Assembly (NCBI GenBank): GCA_021129775.1
Contig: JAJOKP010000043.1
Location: forward strand, 1 to 63,092
Reading direction: 5' to 3'
DNA: 63,092 nucleotides
From: Clostridiales bacterium
GTDB lineage: Bacteria > Bacillota > Clostridia > Peptostreptococcales > NVVX01
Made by a program: the position numbers and the translations under genes. Positions 50,447 to 60,587 of this stretch are shown piece after piece; position 1 is the first letter of the stretch, and every line of letters starts with the position of its first letter. A model generated the notes under the pieces. The model ran no database searches and was not told the origin of the DNA. It saw only the letters and a list, made by a program, of their open reading frames with translations.

Positions 50447-51271
50447 CTAATCAATAATGCTTTTTTGTCTAAAATAATTTATTGACACTTCCATTATAAG
50501 TGCAGTAACGAATATTAGTATAACACCAAAACCTTGTTCTGCATGGTTTCCTGCTCTAGCAGCGTTATTTATCATCGTTCCAATTGTACCGGGTACTCCT
50601 ACTGCTGGCCCAATAACAACCGCAACCGCAAAATTAATTTCACTCCGTATAGCAACCCAAGAAATCATTTTAGTTAATGATGAAGGCAAAACCGCAGCAA
50701 AGACTATCTGCAACCAATTTGAACCAGTTGCCTTTAATGCTTCTATAGTTCCACCATCGATTTCTTCAAATGCTTCAGCAAATGATTTAATGAAGAAAGA
50801 TAATGTGTGAAAAAACATTCCTACCACTGCTGTCGTTGCAGTAAGACCATATCCTGAAACCAGAATGAGAACCCATATAATTGTAGGTACAGCTCGCACA
50901 AAAGATGCAGCCCCACGAATAGCAGATGCTATTTTCCCATTCGTTAGATTTCTCGCAGCGAATAAACCCAAGATCAGTCCTATAAAATAACCAGATAAGG
51001 TTGTTAAAAAAGCTAAAGCAAGTGTATTAAGAAGACTTCGAATCATTTCAATTCTTTTTACGTTTTCCACTAAATCGAATCGAAGAAAATTTCGAGCAAT
51101 GTTCATAGCAGTCTCAGCTTGAAAAAATTCCCATCTAAATTCAATTCTAAAAAAAACCGTGTATATAGTTGTAAGAAAAAAAATAATAATGATACTATAG
51201 ATAGTGTAATCCGTCAAACTCATTATTTTCAGTTTCGGGCGATAGATAGTTAAGTCCCTAGCTCTATTCAT
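50447..51271 (-). CDS. phnE: Phosphonate ABC transporter permease PhnE (second)
   Basis: EALKATGSNWLQIVFAAVLPSSLTKMISWVAIRSE; next to phnC/phnD. Confidence 0.92.
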   Translation of the reverse strand: MNRARDLTIYRPKLKIMSLTDYTIYSIIIIFFLTTIYTVFFRIEFRWEFFQAETAMNIARNFLRFDLVENVKRIEMIRSLLNTLALAFLTTLSGYFIGLILGLFAARNLTNGKIASAIRGAASFVRAVPTIIWVLILVSGYGLTATTAVVGMFFHTLSFFIKSFAEAFEEIDGGTIEALKATGSNWLQIVFAAVLPSSLTKMISWVAIRSEINFAVAVVIGPAVGVPGTIGTMINNAARAGNHAEQGFGVILIFVTALIMEVSINYFRQKSIID

Positions 51272-52104
51272 GATAATATCCTCTTTCTTATCTGTATTGA
51301 TATTTGGTCAAAAATCAGTATTGTAATTACGACCATTATAACAGCAGCCATTAATTCATCAAATCTTCTAAAGTGCCTGTACACACCAATTAGGCGACCA
51401 ATACCTCCCCCTGCCAACATACCAATGATGGTTGCTGAACGAATATTTGATTCAACTGCATACAATGCCCAAGAGAGTGCAACCGGAAGCGTCTCTGGAT
51501 AAACAGCATGTACAATTATTTGCCAATAATTTGCTCCTGTTGCTTCTAATGCTTCTATACTATGCGAATTAGTTTCATCAATCATATCACTAAATAGTCT
51601 TGCGTTGAAAGCACACGTGCCAAGAGTCATAACAAGAAGTGCTAAAAACTCACCAAACCAGAATGCCATCAAGAGTATTATTGCCCATATCGGAGTCGGT
51701 ACATTTCGCACAAAACCTGCTACTACGCGTAATGAGCCTTTCAAAAATCTGTTTTTCCCTGTTTTGTTTGACATCCCAATGGCTGAAAAATATGCCAAAA
51801 AGCAGCCTATTGTTCCTGCAGATATAGCTAAAATAATTGTAACCCATATCTCTTCTAATAAGATATTTAGCGAGCTAAAATTAGGTGGCAAGTACAATTC
51901 GAAAAAACGTGCAACTACTTTGCCAAAATTCCTGAATATAAGAAAAAAGTCGAATCCTATCAATTCTGCTGCAAGGCAAGCAACAATAAACATGCCAAAT
52001 ATAGTTCCTATCGTTTTTACCAGATTATCATTGAAAAATTTTTTTAGACTTATTTTTTTTCCCTCTTTTTTAGCATGCCAGAATTTCATCAATTTGCGCT
52101 CCAT
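51268..52104 (-). CDS. phnE: Phosphonate ABC transporter permease PhnE (first)
   Basis: EALEATGANYWQIIVHAVYPETLPVALSWALYAVESNIRSATIIGMLAGGGIG. Confidence 0.92.
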   Translation of the reverse strand: MERKLMKFWHAKKEGKKISLKKFFNDNLVKTIGTIFGMFIVACLAAELIGFDFFLIFRNFGKVVARFFELYLPPNFSSLNILLEEIWVTIILAISAGTIGCFLAYFSAIGMSNKTGKNRFLKGSLRVVAGFVRNVPTPIWAIILLMAFWFGEFLALLVMTLGTCAFNARLFSDMIDETNSHSIEALEATGANYWQIIVHAVYPETLPVALSWALYAVESNIRSATIIGMLAGGGIGRLIGVYRHFRRFDELMAAVIMVVITILIFDQISIQIRKRILS

Positions 52105-52873
52105 ATATATATGCTATTTTATCTTTTGTCAATTGAATAGGCGAACCATTAAAAACTACTTCTCCATCTTTCATCCCAATAATTCTATCAGAATAGTTCA
52201 AAGCTACTTCAACTTGGTGCAGGTTCACAAGGCAAGGAATCCCCATAGATTTACTAATGGCTTTTAAATAATCCATAATAACTTTTGAAGCCTGGGGATC
52301 TAAAGATGCAATTGGTTCATCACATAAAATCAATTTCGGATTTTGAATTAATGCCCTTGCTATCCCAACGCGCTGTTTTTGTCCTCCAGATAAATTAGAG
52401 CATTTAAAGAACTTACGCTCAGAGAGTCCAAACATATCTAACAATTCCATTGCTCTTTTTACGTCTTCTTCAGTATACAAAGACAATGCACTACGTAAAG
52501 TGGAATAGTAACCAAGCCGACCGTGTAATACATTTTCTAATGCAGTTAGTCTATATACCAAATTATAGTGTTGAAACACCATTCCAATTTGTTTCCGTAC
52601 GTTGCGAAGTTTCTTTTTGCTAATCCCAATAGTCTCGTTTTGCTCAACCACTATGCTGCTGCCCGCATTTGGCTCTATCATTTGATTAATACAACGAAAA
52701 AGAGTCGATTTTCCAGCTCCACTTTCTCCAATTACTGAAACCAGCTCCCCTCTAGAAACGGAGAATGATACATCCTTAAGTGCCTCTGTTTGCCCTTTAT
52801 ATGTCTTACTTAAATTTTTGATTTCTAATGTGTTTTTTCCCACTATTACACCTCCTGATAAATTTTTGTACAT
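52070..52873 (-). CDS. phnC: Phosphonate ABC transporter ATP-binding protein PhnC
   Basis: GESGAGKSTLFRCINQM, LSGGQKQRVGIARAL. Confidence 0.95.
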   Translation of the reverse strand: MYKNLSGGVIVGKNTLEIKNLSKTYKGQTEALKDVSFSVSRGELVSVIGESGAGKSTLFRCINQMIEPNAGSSIVVEQNETIGISKKKLRNVRKQIGMVFQHYNLVYRLTALENVLHGRLGYYSTLRSALSLYTEEDVKRAMELLDMFGLSERKFFKCSNLSGGQKQRVGIARALIQNPKLILCDEPIASLDPQASKVIMDYLKAISKSMGIPCLVNLHQVEVALNYSDRIIGMKDGEVVFNGSPIQLTKDKIAYIYGAQIDEILAC

Positions 52874-53006
52874 ATTATAGATTCGCCCACAGAAAGATTG
52901 TACTTTTCAGTATGAAACACTAAATTAATCACTATACACCAATCTATTTCATCCGATTTATATTCCCCTTTGCGTCTCTCTGTAGGCAAATTACTATCTT
53001 TACATA

Positions 53007-53981
53007 CTACTTCTCTTCCTCAAACATTACCTCTAAAAATTCATAAAACTCAGGCTCTACAGCAAGAAATCTATCCTCAATATGCAGAGATTCACCAACT
53101 GGATTCTCTGTAAACATTCCTTCAGAAGCATTTTCTGGTGTCAAATTAACAAAATGTTCAACTATTGCATCAATGTGTTCTTGTTTCATAAATTCTTTGT
53201 TTATCCAAAACGGACCGTTTGGAACTAGTACTGTTGCAATTACATATAAATTATCTCGATGTGGTTCAAGATGCGGAAGATCTTTATCTCTGTCAACTGA
53301 ATCCCATGTTGCGCCAGCGTAAACTTTTTTATTTACAACAAGGTTCACACTTCCAGAATGGCACCCTCCAAATTGAATCTCCGAGAAAACACCACCATCC
53401 TCTGTAGTTAATTCAAACACTTGAGAACGCGAGCTAATTTCGTTTGTTCCATCAGGTCCAAAAAGATTCCAAAATGTAGTGGTTGGCACTAATCTTCCCG
53501 ATGTAGAAGTCGCTGCTACAAACCCAAAAGATTTTCCTTTAAGTGATTTTAATGCTTCTTCTTCGCTCATTCCTTCAAAATCACTCTTGTTATCAATATG
53601 CGTTACAATAAGTGAATAGTAGCCTGAAGCAACGCCTTTAGGTGCTCTAATAAACATAGGATAAATATTATTATTTTCTATACGCGCTTTCGCATATGTT
53701 GCTCCAGATGGTGTTCCTATATGAGCAGTCCCTGATAAAATAGACTCTGCTACCACAGAATAATCATCTGCAACGGTATATTCTACTGTTACATTAAACG
53801 GCTCTAACGCTATGTTCATTTCTTTCATAACAAAGTATAAGTACTCTGTCATCTCTCCTGCATCATTTGGTAATGCGGCAAGAGTATATACGACAGGCTC
53901 TTTCTCACCCATAATCTGACAACCAGTAAATACTGCAGAAATCAAAAGCACTACAACCACTAGCGTAATAATTTTTTTCAT
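53007..53981 (-). CDS. phnD: Phosphonate ABC transporter substrate-binding lipoprotein PhnD
   Basis: Lipobox VFTGC; solute-binding protein upstream of phnC/phnE. Confidence 0.9.
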   Translation of the reverse strand: MKKIITLVVVVLLISAVFTGCQIMGEKEPVVYTLAALPNDAGEMTEYLYFVMKEMNIALEPFNVTVEYTVADDYSVVAESILSGTAHIGTPSGATYAKARIENNNIYPMFIRAPKGVASGYYSLIVTHIDNKSDFEGMSEEEALKSLKGKSFGFVAATSTSGRLVPTTTFWNLFGPDGTNEISSRSQVFELTTEDGGVFSEIQFGGCHSGSVNLVVNKKVYAGATWDSVDRDKDLPHLEPHRDNLYVIATVLVPNGPFWINKEFMKQEHIDAIVEHFVNLTPENASEGMFTENPVGESLHIEDRFLAVEPEFYEFLEVMFEEEK

Positions 53982-53998
53982 TTTGAATCCTCCTAGTT

Positions 53999-54760
53999 TT
54001 AAATTGTTTTACGTAAATCCGACAATTGCGAAGCTTCTTTCATTTCAGTAGGAACTAATTTTTTTTCTCGCAGCCTCCTTTCTTCCATATTGTATTGTTT
54101 GTCGCATAATCCATGCATAAATTCTATATCATGAAAAATGCCTAACATCGTTGTCCCATCTCGTTTCAATTTCTCAATTAATGACCTCACTTTTTCTTTT
54201 GAAGCAATGTCTAATGATGCTGTTGGTTCGTCTAGAAGTAATAGTCTTGGCTTCTTAATCATTGCCGCTGCAACATTTAACCTTAATTTTTCACCTCCTG
54301 AAAATATAATAGGATAGCTATCCCATAGTTCTTTATCTAATTGAAAATGAGCTAATATTGCTTCAGCCTCTACTTTTGCATAAATTTCGTCATAGCCCAT
54401 TTCAAGCACAGCATTTTCAACGACTTCTCTAGCTGTTGTTCTAGGCATTATCTTTAAAAATTGAGAGACATATCCTATTTCATATTTACGCAAATATATA
54501 ATTTGTCTCTCAGTTGCTTTGTACAAATTTATGTAGCCAAATTTCTCTGAATCATAGTAGATATCTCCTTTTTCTGGCAGATAACTGCGATAAATACTCT
54601 TTAGAATTGTTGATTTTCCTGAACCACTCTTTCCTGTAATGCCAACGAATTCACCTTTGTTAAGAACTAATGAAACCTCATTGCAAGCTTTGATATATCT
54701 GTTTATGTTGTGGAGAGTAAATGATTTTGAAATGTTTTCAATCTTTAGTAATGGTTTCAT
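53999..54760 (-). CDS. phnL: C-P lyase subunit PhnL (ABC-type ATPase)
   Basis: LKIENISKSFTLHNINRYIKACNEVSLVLNKGEFVGITGKSGSGKSTILKSIYR; FSGGEKLRLNVAAAM. Confidence 0.93.
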   Translation of the reverse strand: MKPLLKIENISKSFTLHNINRYIKACNEVSLVLNKGEFVGITGKSGSGKSTILKSIYRSYLPEKGDIYYDSEKFGYINLYKATERQIIYLRKYEIGYVSQFLKIMPRTTAREVVENAVLEMGYDEIYAKVEAEAILAHFQLDKELWDSYPIIFSGGEKLRLNVAAAMIKKPRLLLLDEPTASLDIASKEKVRSLIEKLKRDGTTMLGIFHDIEFMHGLCDKQYNMEERRLREKKLVPTEMKEASQLSDLRKTI

Positions 54761-55403
54761 TTAATCCCTCTTTCCTGTCATGCTTTATAATAAAACTGCT
54801 AATATCTCCACGAAAATCATAGAGATTTTCTTTTATTTTCTCATGTGGCCAATCCCACCATTTAATTCTCTCAAGTGCTTCGATCATACTTTCTGCAAAT
54901 CTAAATCTAATCACTTTTGCTGGCACGCCTACTGCAATTGCATAAGGAGGTATGTTTTTAGTTACCACCGAACCTTGCCCAATAACTGCTCCATTCCCAA
55001 TTTCAATCTCGGGCTTAGTCAAGACTCCGTGACCAATCCAAGTATCGTGACCAATTGTTGCAATTCTTGCTTTTCTTTTTGCAAAAAAATCTTCATCATC
55101 CTTATTGTCAAGTCCATACATTTTGCTGCGATACGTGAAATGGTGTAATGTAGGTCTTTCTAGTGGATGATCCGTTGCTCCCACGCGAACATATGCAGCG
55201 ATATTAGAAAATTTACCAATGTTTGTATTTTGAAAAATACAATTGCTTCCTGTATAAGAGTAATCACCTAATGTTGTATTTTGAAGCATTGTAAAAGCGC
55301 CAATTTCGCACCATCTTCCTATTTTAGATGAAGTCATTTTCACTGTTTCATGAATAAAACCTTTTTCACTCAGCTTTTTTTCCAAACTCCCCATAGCTAG
55401 CAC
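54738..55403 (-). CDS. Hexapeptide-repeat acetyltransferase of phn operons (TIGR03308-like)
   Basis: HDTWIGHGVLTKPEIEIGNGAVIGQGSVVTKNIPPYAIAVGVPAKVIRFRF between phnM and phnL. Confidence 0.88.
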   Translation of the reverse strand: MLAMGSLEKKLSEKGFIHETVKMTSSKIGRWCEIGAFTMLQNTTLGDYSYTGSNCIFQNTNIGKFSNIAAYVRVGATDHPLERPTLHHFTYRSKMYGLDNKDDEDFFAKRKARIATIGHDTWIGHGVLTKPEIEIGNGAVIGQGSVVTKNIPPYAIAVGVPAKVIRFRFAESMIEALERIKWWDWPHEKIKENLYDFRGDISSFIIKHDRKEGLNETITKD

Positions 55404-56581
55404 CTATACCTTACTTGAAACACATGAGCTCCATCTACAAAACATGAGGTAATAGCTGGCAAATCATCTTCACCGATTTCAATAATCAATACATCTGCTC
55501 TTTTGCCTTTTTCAAGGGAACCTAATTCGTTATCTATCTTAACAGCTATTGCAGGATTTATAGTTGCTAGCTTAAACATTTCACTAAGGTCATGTCCATA
55601 CTTTCTATGTAGTTTAAAAATAGAGTGTAAAATTGCTGCTGGATAGTAGTCACTACATAGAATGTCGATAACTCCTGCTTCTATCGCTTCATGTGCGTTT
55701 AAATTTCCTGAGTGAGAACCACCTAATAATACATTAGGAGCCCCTGCTACTGTGTGAAATCCCGTCTCATGTGCCTTCTTAGCAACTTCCACGGTTATAG
55801 GAAACTCTGAAATAGTTACTCCGTACTCTTTCATAATTTTTAACTTTTCAACTGAATCGTCATCGTGAGAGGCTATAGCTACGTTTTTTGCTTTAGCTAA
55901 TTTTGTTATTTCTTTATAATCACTATCTACTAATTTGGGTTGTTTTTCGCGTATTTCAATAAGTGTATCTATTTCTCCTTCTGACATTGTGTTTCCATAC
56001 AAGCGAGTCATTTTCTTAAAACCCTCTATACTTCTGTACTGCCCCTGCCCTGGAGTATGATCCATAAAAGATAGCATATCTACTTTTCCTTCGTTAATAT
56101 AAGTTTTTAACTCGCAGATACTCTCTACATTATCAATTTCGAACCGAGCATGGAATTTATGCCTAATCAAATAATCTTGTAGCTGAGTTTTAGATATCAA
56201 GTCAATTAATTTTTTAACATTTTCTTTTTTTCTTATAGGTTTATTATTATTTCCATTTAGTTTATATAGACTTAAGGAATGGTACATAGTAGTAACTCCA
56301 TGTGTTAAAAGTTCTCTTTCCGCTTCCTTAAGAGCTAGCTTAAAGTCCATTAAGCTTGATGGTCTTGGCGATGCAATATGCTCTATGTAATCTGCATGAA
56401 TGTCAATAAACCCTGGAGATACATATCCTCCTTGCGCGTCAATAACCTCATGTATTCCTTCCAATTTTTCTCTTTCTTCTTTCTTGAGTACTTCAAAAAT
56501 AATTTGCCCTTTTAATAGTAAATCATATCCGCTGATGATACCCTCTGGCGTAACTAATTTTCCATTCGTTATTGCAATCAT
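55397..56581 (-). CDS. phnM: Phosphonate metabolism amidohydrolase PhnM (likely start 56581; ORF to 56623)
   Basis: VSPGFIDIHADYIEHIASPRPSSLMDFKLALKEAERELLTHGVTTMYHSLSL. Confidence 0.95.
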   Translation of the reverse strand: MIAITNGKLVTPEGIISGYDLLLKGQIIFEVLKKEEREKLEGIHEVIDAQGGYVSPGFIDIHADYIEHIASPRPSSLMDFKLALKEAERELLTHGVTTMYHSLSLYKLNGNNNKPIRKKENVKKLIDLISKTQLQDYLIRHKFHARFEIDNVESICELKTYINEGKVDMLSFMDHTPGQGQYRSIEGFKKMTRLYGNTMSEGEIDTLIEIREKQPKLVDSDYKEITKLAKAKNVAIASHDDDSVEKLKIMKEYGVTISEFPITVEVAKKAHETGFHTVAGAPNVLLGGSHSGNLNAHEAIEAGVIDILCSDYYPAAILHSIFKLHRKYGHDLSEMFKLATINPAIAVKIDNELGSLEKGKRADVLIIEIGEDDLPAITSCFVDGAHVFQVRYRC

Positions 56582-56603
56582 ATTGATTCTCTTTCCTCTC
56601 TTT

Positions 56604-57446
56604 TTAAAGTAGTGAGTGCACAAGTTGTTGCGTATATGGCTGTTGTGGGTCTTCTAATATTTGGTCTGTCAATCCAGATTCAATAACGCATCCTTCAAGC
56701 ATCACCAAAGTACGATTTGCCAGCATTTTTATAACTCCTAAATCATGTGATACGATAATCATACTGATATTAAGATCTCTTTGAATTTTTCTAATTAAAT
56801 CCAAGACATTTGCCTGTACCGAAAGATCAAGCCCTGTTGTAACTTCATCTAAAAATAATACAGGGGGATTATTTGAAAGTGCTTTCGCTATTTGTACACG
56901 CTGCTGCATTCCGCCTGAAAAAGTTGAAGGTGCATCCTTACGTCTAAATTCTTCTATTTTAACTACATCCAATAATTCGTTAGCACAACTAGATATTTGT
57001 CCTACATTTCGTGACCCTGCCGCAATTAATTTTTGCGCAATATTGGATATAGCTGAAAATTTCATTTGCAAGCCTAAATATGGATTTTGATAAACCATTC
57101 CTAATGAATAATCCCTAAGGTATCTTTTTTGTTGTGATGTAGTATTAAAAATGTTCTCTTTCCCTTCCTTATGCGAAAATAAATAAACTTCCCCTTTTGC
57201 AACTTCCTGTTCAAAGTAGAGAGATCTCACAAGAGTAGATTTCCCCGATCCGCTTTCACCAACGATGCCTAGTATTTCTCCCTCATACAAATCAAAAGAC
57301 ACATCTCGACAAGCATAGATTGTATAACAATGTGAACAATAGTTACGGTTTAAATTGCTTTTATCCTCATTACAATACTCACATCCTTCTCCAAATTGTC
57401 TAGTAATGTTTTTAACGCTTAGTACTTTCTTCTCAAAATCTTGCAT
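56604..57446 (-). CDS. phnK: C-P lyase subunit PhnK with N-terminal Cys cluster (likely start 57446; ORF to 57482)
   Basis: CEYCNEDKSNLNRNYCSHCYTIYACRDVSFDLYEGEILGIVGESGSGKSTL; FSGGMQQRVQIAKAL. Confidence 0.95.
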   Translation of the reverse strand: MQDFEKKVLSVKNITRQFGEGCEYCNEDKSNLNRNYCSHCYTIYACRDVSFDLYEGEILGIVGESGSGKSTLVRSLYFEQEVAKGEVYLFSHKEGKENIFNTTSQQKRYLRDYSLGMVYQNPYLGLQMKFSAISNIAQKLIAAGSRNVGQISSCANELLDVVKIEEFRRKDAPSTFSGGMQQRVQIAKALSNNPPVLFLDEVTTGLDLSVQANVLDLIRKIQRDLNISMIIVSHDLGVIKMLANRTLVMLEGCVIESGLTDQILEDPQQPYTQQLVHSLL

Positions 57447-58291
57447 TATGATTTGCCTCCTTTGTTCAAGCGTTTGAGGCAATCACTTGAATCATTGCAT
57501 TGATAATAAACTTCATCAGTTTCTTCTGTTTTGATTTCGTCCAAAAAAACATTTGCTGCACCACATAAATTGCATTTCAGCCCAGTTTGGTCTTCTAGTT
57601 CAAAAGGATAATCCTCAAATGCCAAAGAAACAACCTTTGTATATGGGGGCACTGCATATATTTTTTTCTCACGTCCAGCTCCAAGCAAAATAAGAGCTTC
57701 GCTTTCGTTTAGTTTTGAATTATCGTATTTTGGAATCGGACTTGGTGTCATGACGTAGCGATTGTGTACGAACACTGGATGCGCAGCACCACCTGTTACC
57801 ATCCCAAATTTAACGATCTTTTCAAAGAGAACTAACCACGCTCCACTATACTCCCCATCGGCGTGCAGCCTTTTTGTTTTATATTCACTTGACTCAACAA
57901 AACGAAGCGGTTCGGGCATTGGAACTTGCAAAACTAAAATTTGTCCTTTTTTTAGTTCTTCCTCTGGTATACGATGTCTAGATTGAATTAATGAAGCTTT
58001 TGATGTATCAACTGTATCTTTTATGCCTGTCGTTTTTCTTACTAAACTTTTAATACTGACTGCATTAACTGATTCATCTGTCCCTTGATCTATAACCTTG
58101 ATAATATCCTTTTTTGTTACAAGTGATAAAGTTAGCTGAAGCCCACCTGTTCCCCACCCTCTTGCTATTGGCATTTCTCTTGAAGCAAAAGGTACTTGAT
58201 ATCCTGGAATAGCAATGGCTTTTAATGTAGCTCTACGTATTTCTCGTTTTGAACCTTCATCAAAGAAAGCAAAATTATATTGGTTTTCCAA
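57446..58291 (-). CDS. phnJ: Alpha-D-ribose 1-methylphosphonate 5-phosphate C-P lyase PhnJ
   Basis: YNFAFFDEGSKREIRRATLKAIAIPGYQVPFASREMPIARGWGTGGLQLTL; C-x2-C-x21-C-x5-C Fe-S motif. Confidence 0.98.
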   Translation of the reverse strand: MENQYNFAFFDEGSKREIRRATLKAIAIPGYQVPFASREMPIARGWGTGGLQLTLSLVTKKDIIKVIDQGTDESVNAVSIKSLVRKTTGIKDTVDTSKASLIQSRHRIPEEELKKGQILVLQVPMPEPLRFVESSEYKTKRLHADGEYSGAWLVLFEKIVKFGMVTGGAAHPVFVHNRYVMTPSPIPKYDNSKLNESEALILLGAGREKKIYAVPPYTKVVSLAFEDYPFELEDQTGLKCNLCGAANVFLDEIKTEETDEVYYQCNDSSDCLKRLNKGGKS

Positions 58292-58294
58292 TTT

Positions 58295-59398
58295 CTACTT
58301 CTCCTTTCTAGTCTTACGCACACTATCTAATTTAGATTGGAATGTTACGTAATGAGGTAATTTTAAATGAGAAATAAAACCGCTGGCTTCTACTGAATCT
58401 ATATGATATAAAACAAATTCTTCATCGTGAGTTGGTGAGTCTTCTTTCATCTCTAAACAGCGATCTAGAATACTCATTGCTATTGCTTTAGATTCATTTT
58501 GTCCATAGCAAATACCATAACCCACTTCAAGTCTCTCTTCTCTTGTTCCATCTTTGTTTTTTATCGTTGTTGGTATAATGGACTCAACTTCTGTCACACG
58601 GATAGATCCAATATAATAACTGTCATCATCCTCTTTTGAACTTTCTATTGGCGAATCAATATAAATCGGTAATAGACCAACACGAAGTTCGCCTACTGTA
58701 GGATGCACAGAACCAAATCCTCTAAGTGAAGCGTATCCAAGAGCTGCAACAGCTCCTGTTTGACCTCTAGTCAAAATTTGAAGGCGTTCGCTACGCTTTG
58801 TTGGAAACTTTAGAGATTCTTTTGTTACGTCTTTTGGTTCGTCATTGTTTATCTCATAGTTAATCATGATGCCTTCTTCTCTTAAATAATCGATAACTTT
58901 TGGAAAACGTATGGATTTAGTGTCATAGTTAATATCAACTGCCACTTTATTATACTTTTCAACCCATTTTTTTATTTTTCGCGAGTCTTTCTCTTCTACC
59001 GCTATGTTAAAATCAATTAGTCTATGAGTATAGTCATAAGAGGTCCCAAGAATTTGCCCCCCAGGGATATCTTTAAAACTTGCTGAAATACGTCTCTCTA
59101 TTTCCATAGTTTCGCTCTCAATGATTCTTGAATAATGCTTTCTAGGTAGAGTTGATCTAAAGGCTCTAAGTAGAAAAACTACTTCTTCTGGATTTCCCTC
59201 TGACTGTTTGACTGCTATAGCAGCAAGTTCTTCATCATATAACGATGCTTCACTCATCACTTGATCAATAAGACCACGCATACCAGACTCAATATTTTTA
59301 AGCTTTAGTATACCACCATTTTTAAATCGTTCATATTTAATGCGCTTAATGGATTCTTGAATCGCTTTTTGTCCTCCCTTTACAGCAACATAAGCCAT
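58295..59398 (-). CDS. phnI: C-P lyase subunit PhnI
   Basis: MAYVAVKGGQKAIQESIKRIKYER; YASLRGFGSVHPTVGELRVG. Confidence 0.97.
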   Translation of the reverse strand: MAYVAVKGGQKAIQESIKRIKYERFKNGGILKLKNIESGMRGLIDQVMSEASLYDEELAAIAVKQSEGNPEEVVFLLRAFRSTLPRKHYSRIIESETMEIERRISASFKDIPGGQILGTSYDYTHRLIDFNIAVEEKDSRKIKKWVEKYNKVAVDINYDTKSIRFPKVIDYLREEGIMINYEINNDEPKDVTKESLKFPTKRSERLQILTRGQTGAVAALGYASLRGFGSVHPTVGELRVGLLPIYIDSPIESSKEDDDSYYIGSIRVTEVESIIPTTIKNKDGTREERLEVGYGICYGQNESKAIAMSILDRCLEMKEDSPTHDEEFVLYHIDSVEASGFISHLKLPHYVTFQSKLDSVRKTRKEK

Positions 59399-59400
59399 GT

Positions 59401-59988
59401 TTATTCACTCCCTCTCACTGTAGTTGTTCTTGGTAATGCCATTAAATCGGAAGATTTGTCTAGAAAATACATCTCAATACCAAGGGGATATTCGTCGTTT
59501 TTTTTGCTTCTTATATCGATCCATCTATCGAAATAATCCATATAGATAATTTTATGTCCTTTGATACCAGGCCCTGAACTCAAATTTGCCTCTCCTTGAC
59601 TAACACTTTCTACCTCGCAGATTACAGTAGCTGAAAGATGAGGATTAATCAAAGTTCCAATTTTTGCTTCCATCAACGCTTCATCTTTCTCACTATTAGA
59701 AGCTGAAGCCAGAACAAAAATAAAATCTGCTTCGCTAACTGAAACTGATTTAGCGTAGGTCAGTCTAGCTATTAAATCACTCGCTTTTCCTTCAACATCA
59801 CCAGCAACAAAATAACTTACTTCTGCATCAAGTAGCATATAAACCATAATTATTGTGGCTTCATAAAAAGGTAGTATTAATTTATTGTTTTTAATGGATT
59901 TAGTAAGAGAGTAAATATCTCCTGGATAACTATTCGCTTTCACTAATTTGCGGTAACTATAAGCAACATCATGAATCAAATCTATCAT
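59401..59988 (-). CDS. phnH: C-P lyase subunit PhnH
   Basis: Position between phnG and phnI; LSSGPGIKGHKIIYMD, YPLGIEMYFLDKSSDLMALPRTT. Confidence 0.95.
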   Translation of the reverse strand: MIDLIHDVAYSYRKLVKANSYPGDIYSLTKSIKNNKLILPFYEATIIMVYMLLDAEVSYFVAGDVEGKASDLIARLTYAKSVSVSEADFIFVLASASNSEKDEALMEAKIGTLINPHLSATVICEVESVSQGEANLSSGPGIKGHKIIYMDYFDRWIDIRSKKNDEYPLGIEMYFLDKSSDLMALPRTTTVRGSE

Positions 59989-60423
59989 TTAAGCCTTAAC
60001 CTCCTCATCAAGAGTTTCAAAATCAACTTTTGTCTTTAAAATTTGTTTGCAAATCAATGCTTTTTTTTCATCTATTTTCAATTTTTCTTCTTTAATCATA
60101 AGATCCAAATCTTTTGTTTCCCTTACCTTTGCATTATACGCTGCATCAATAATTGCCAAGTAGTTGGCTCTTTTTTTATGTGCCCCTTTTATAATCCCGA
60201 GTCCAATAACCCCATCTAACATAACCTTGCATTCAGTTACAAATACTTCACCTAAATAGAATAAATGTTTTTGGGCGCTTTCTCTCATTTTCACCATAAT
60301 TAGACCACTATTAGGTTCTTCAAGTATCTCAATATTGTGCTTGTTTTCTATGATTTTTGCCATTTCTTCTAGTTTTTCTATATCACAGTCTATTAAAATT
60401 TCCGTTCTTTGTTTTCGTCTCAT
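59989..60423 (-). CDS. phnG: C-P lyase subunit PhnG
   Basis: EPNSGLIMVKMRESAQKHLFYLGEVFVTECKVMLDGVIGLGIIKG. Confidence 0.94.
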   Translation of the reverse strand: MRRKQRTEILIDCDIEKLEEMAKIIENKHNIEILEEPNSGLIMVKMRESAQKHLFYLGEVFVTECKVMLDGVIGLGIIKGAHKKRANYLAIIDAAYNAKVRETKDLDLMIKEEKLKIDEKKALICKQILKTKVDFETLDEEVKA

Positions 60424-60494
60424 TATTATCTCTCTTTCTATCTTGATTTTCTATTTATAACTAACAAAAGCAAAATTCTTTCCTTTAAATAAAT

Positions 60495-60516
60495 ACTATC
60501 TTGGCGCCAAGTTAGT
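60495..60516. promoter_or_regulatory. 22-bp near-perfect palindrome, candidate PhnF operator upstream of phnG
   Basis: actatcttggcgccaagttagt (central cttggcgccaag perfect). Confidence 0.6.
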
Positions 60517-60518
60517 AA

Positions 60519-60579
60519 TGTTAAGAAGAAGTTAATTCTATTTAAAGCTTGCATTAAGAACGTGTAAATAACTTGTTAA
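60519..60579 (-). promoter_or_regulatory. Six hexamers on an 11-bp register, candidate PhoP-box array
   Basis: Plus-strand hexamers tgttaa(60519) agttaa(60530) tttaaa(60541) cattaa(60552) tgtaaa(60563) tgttaa(60574); minus-sense TTAACA-like. Confidence 0.65.
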
Positions 60580-60587
60580 TAAATAAT

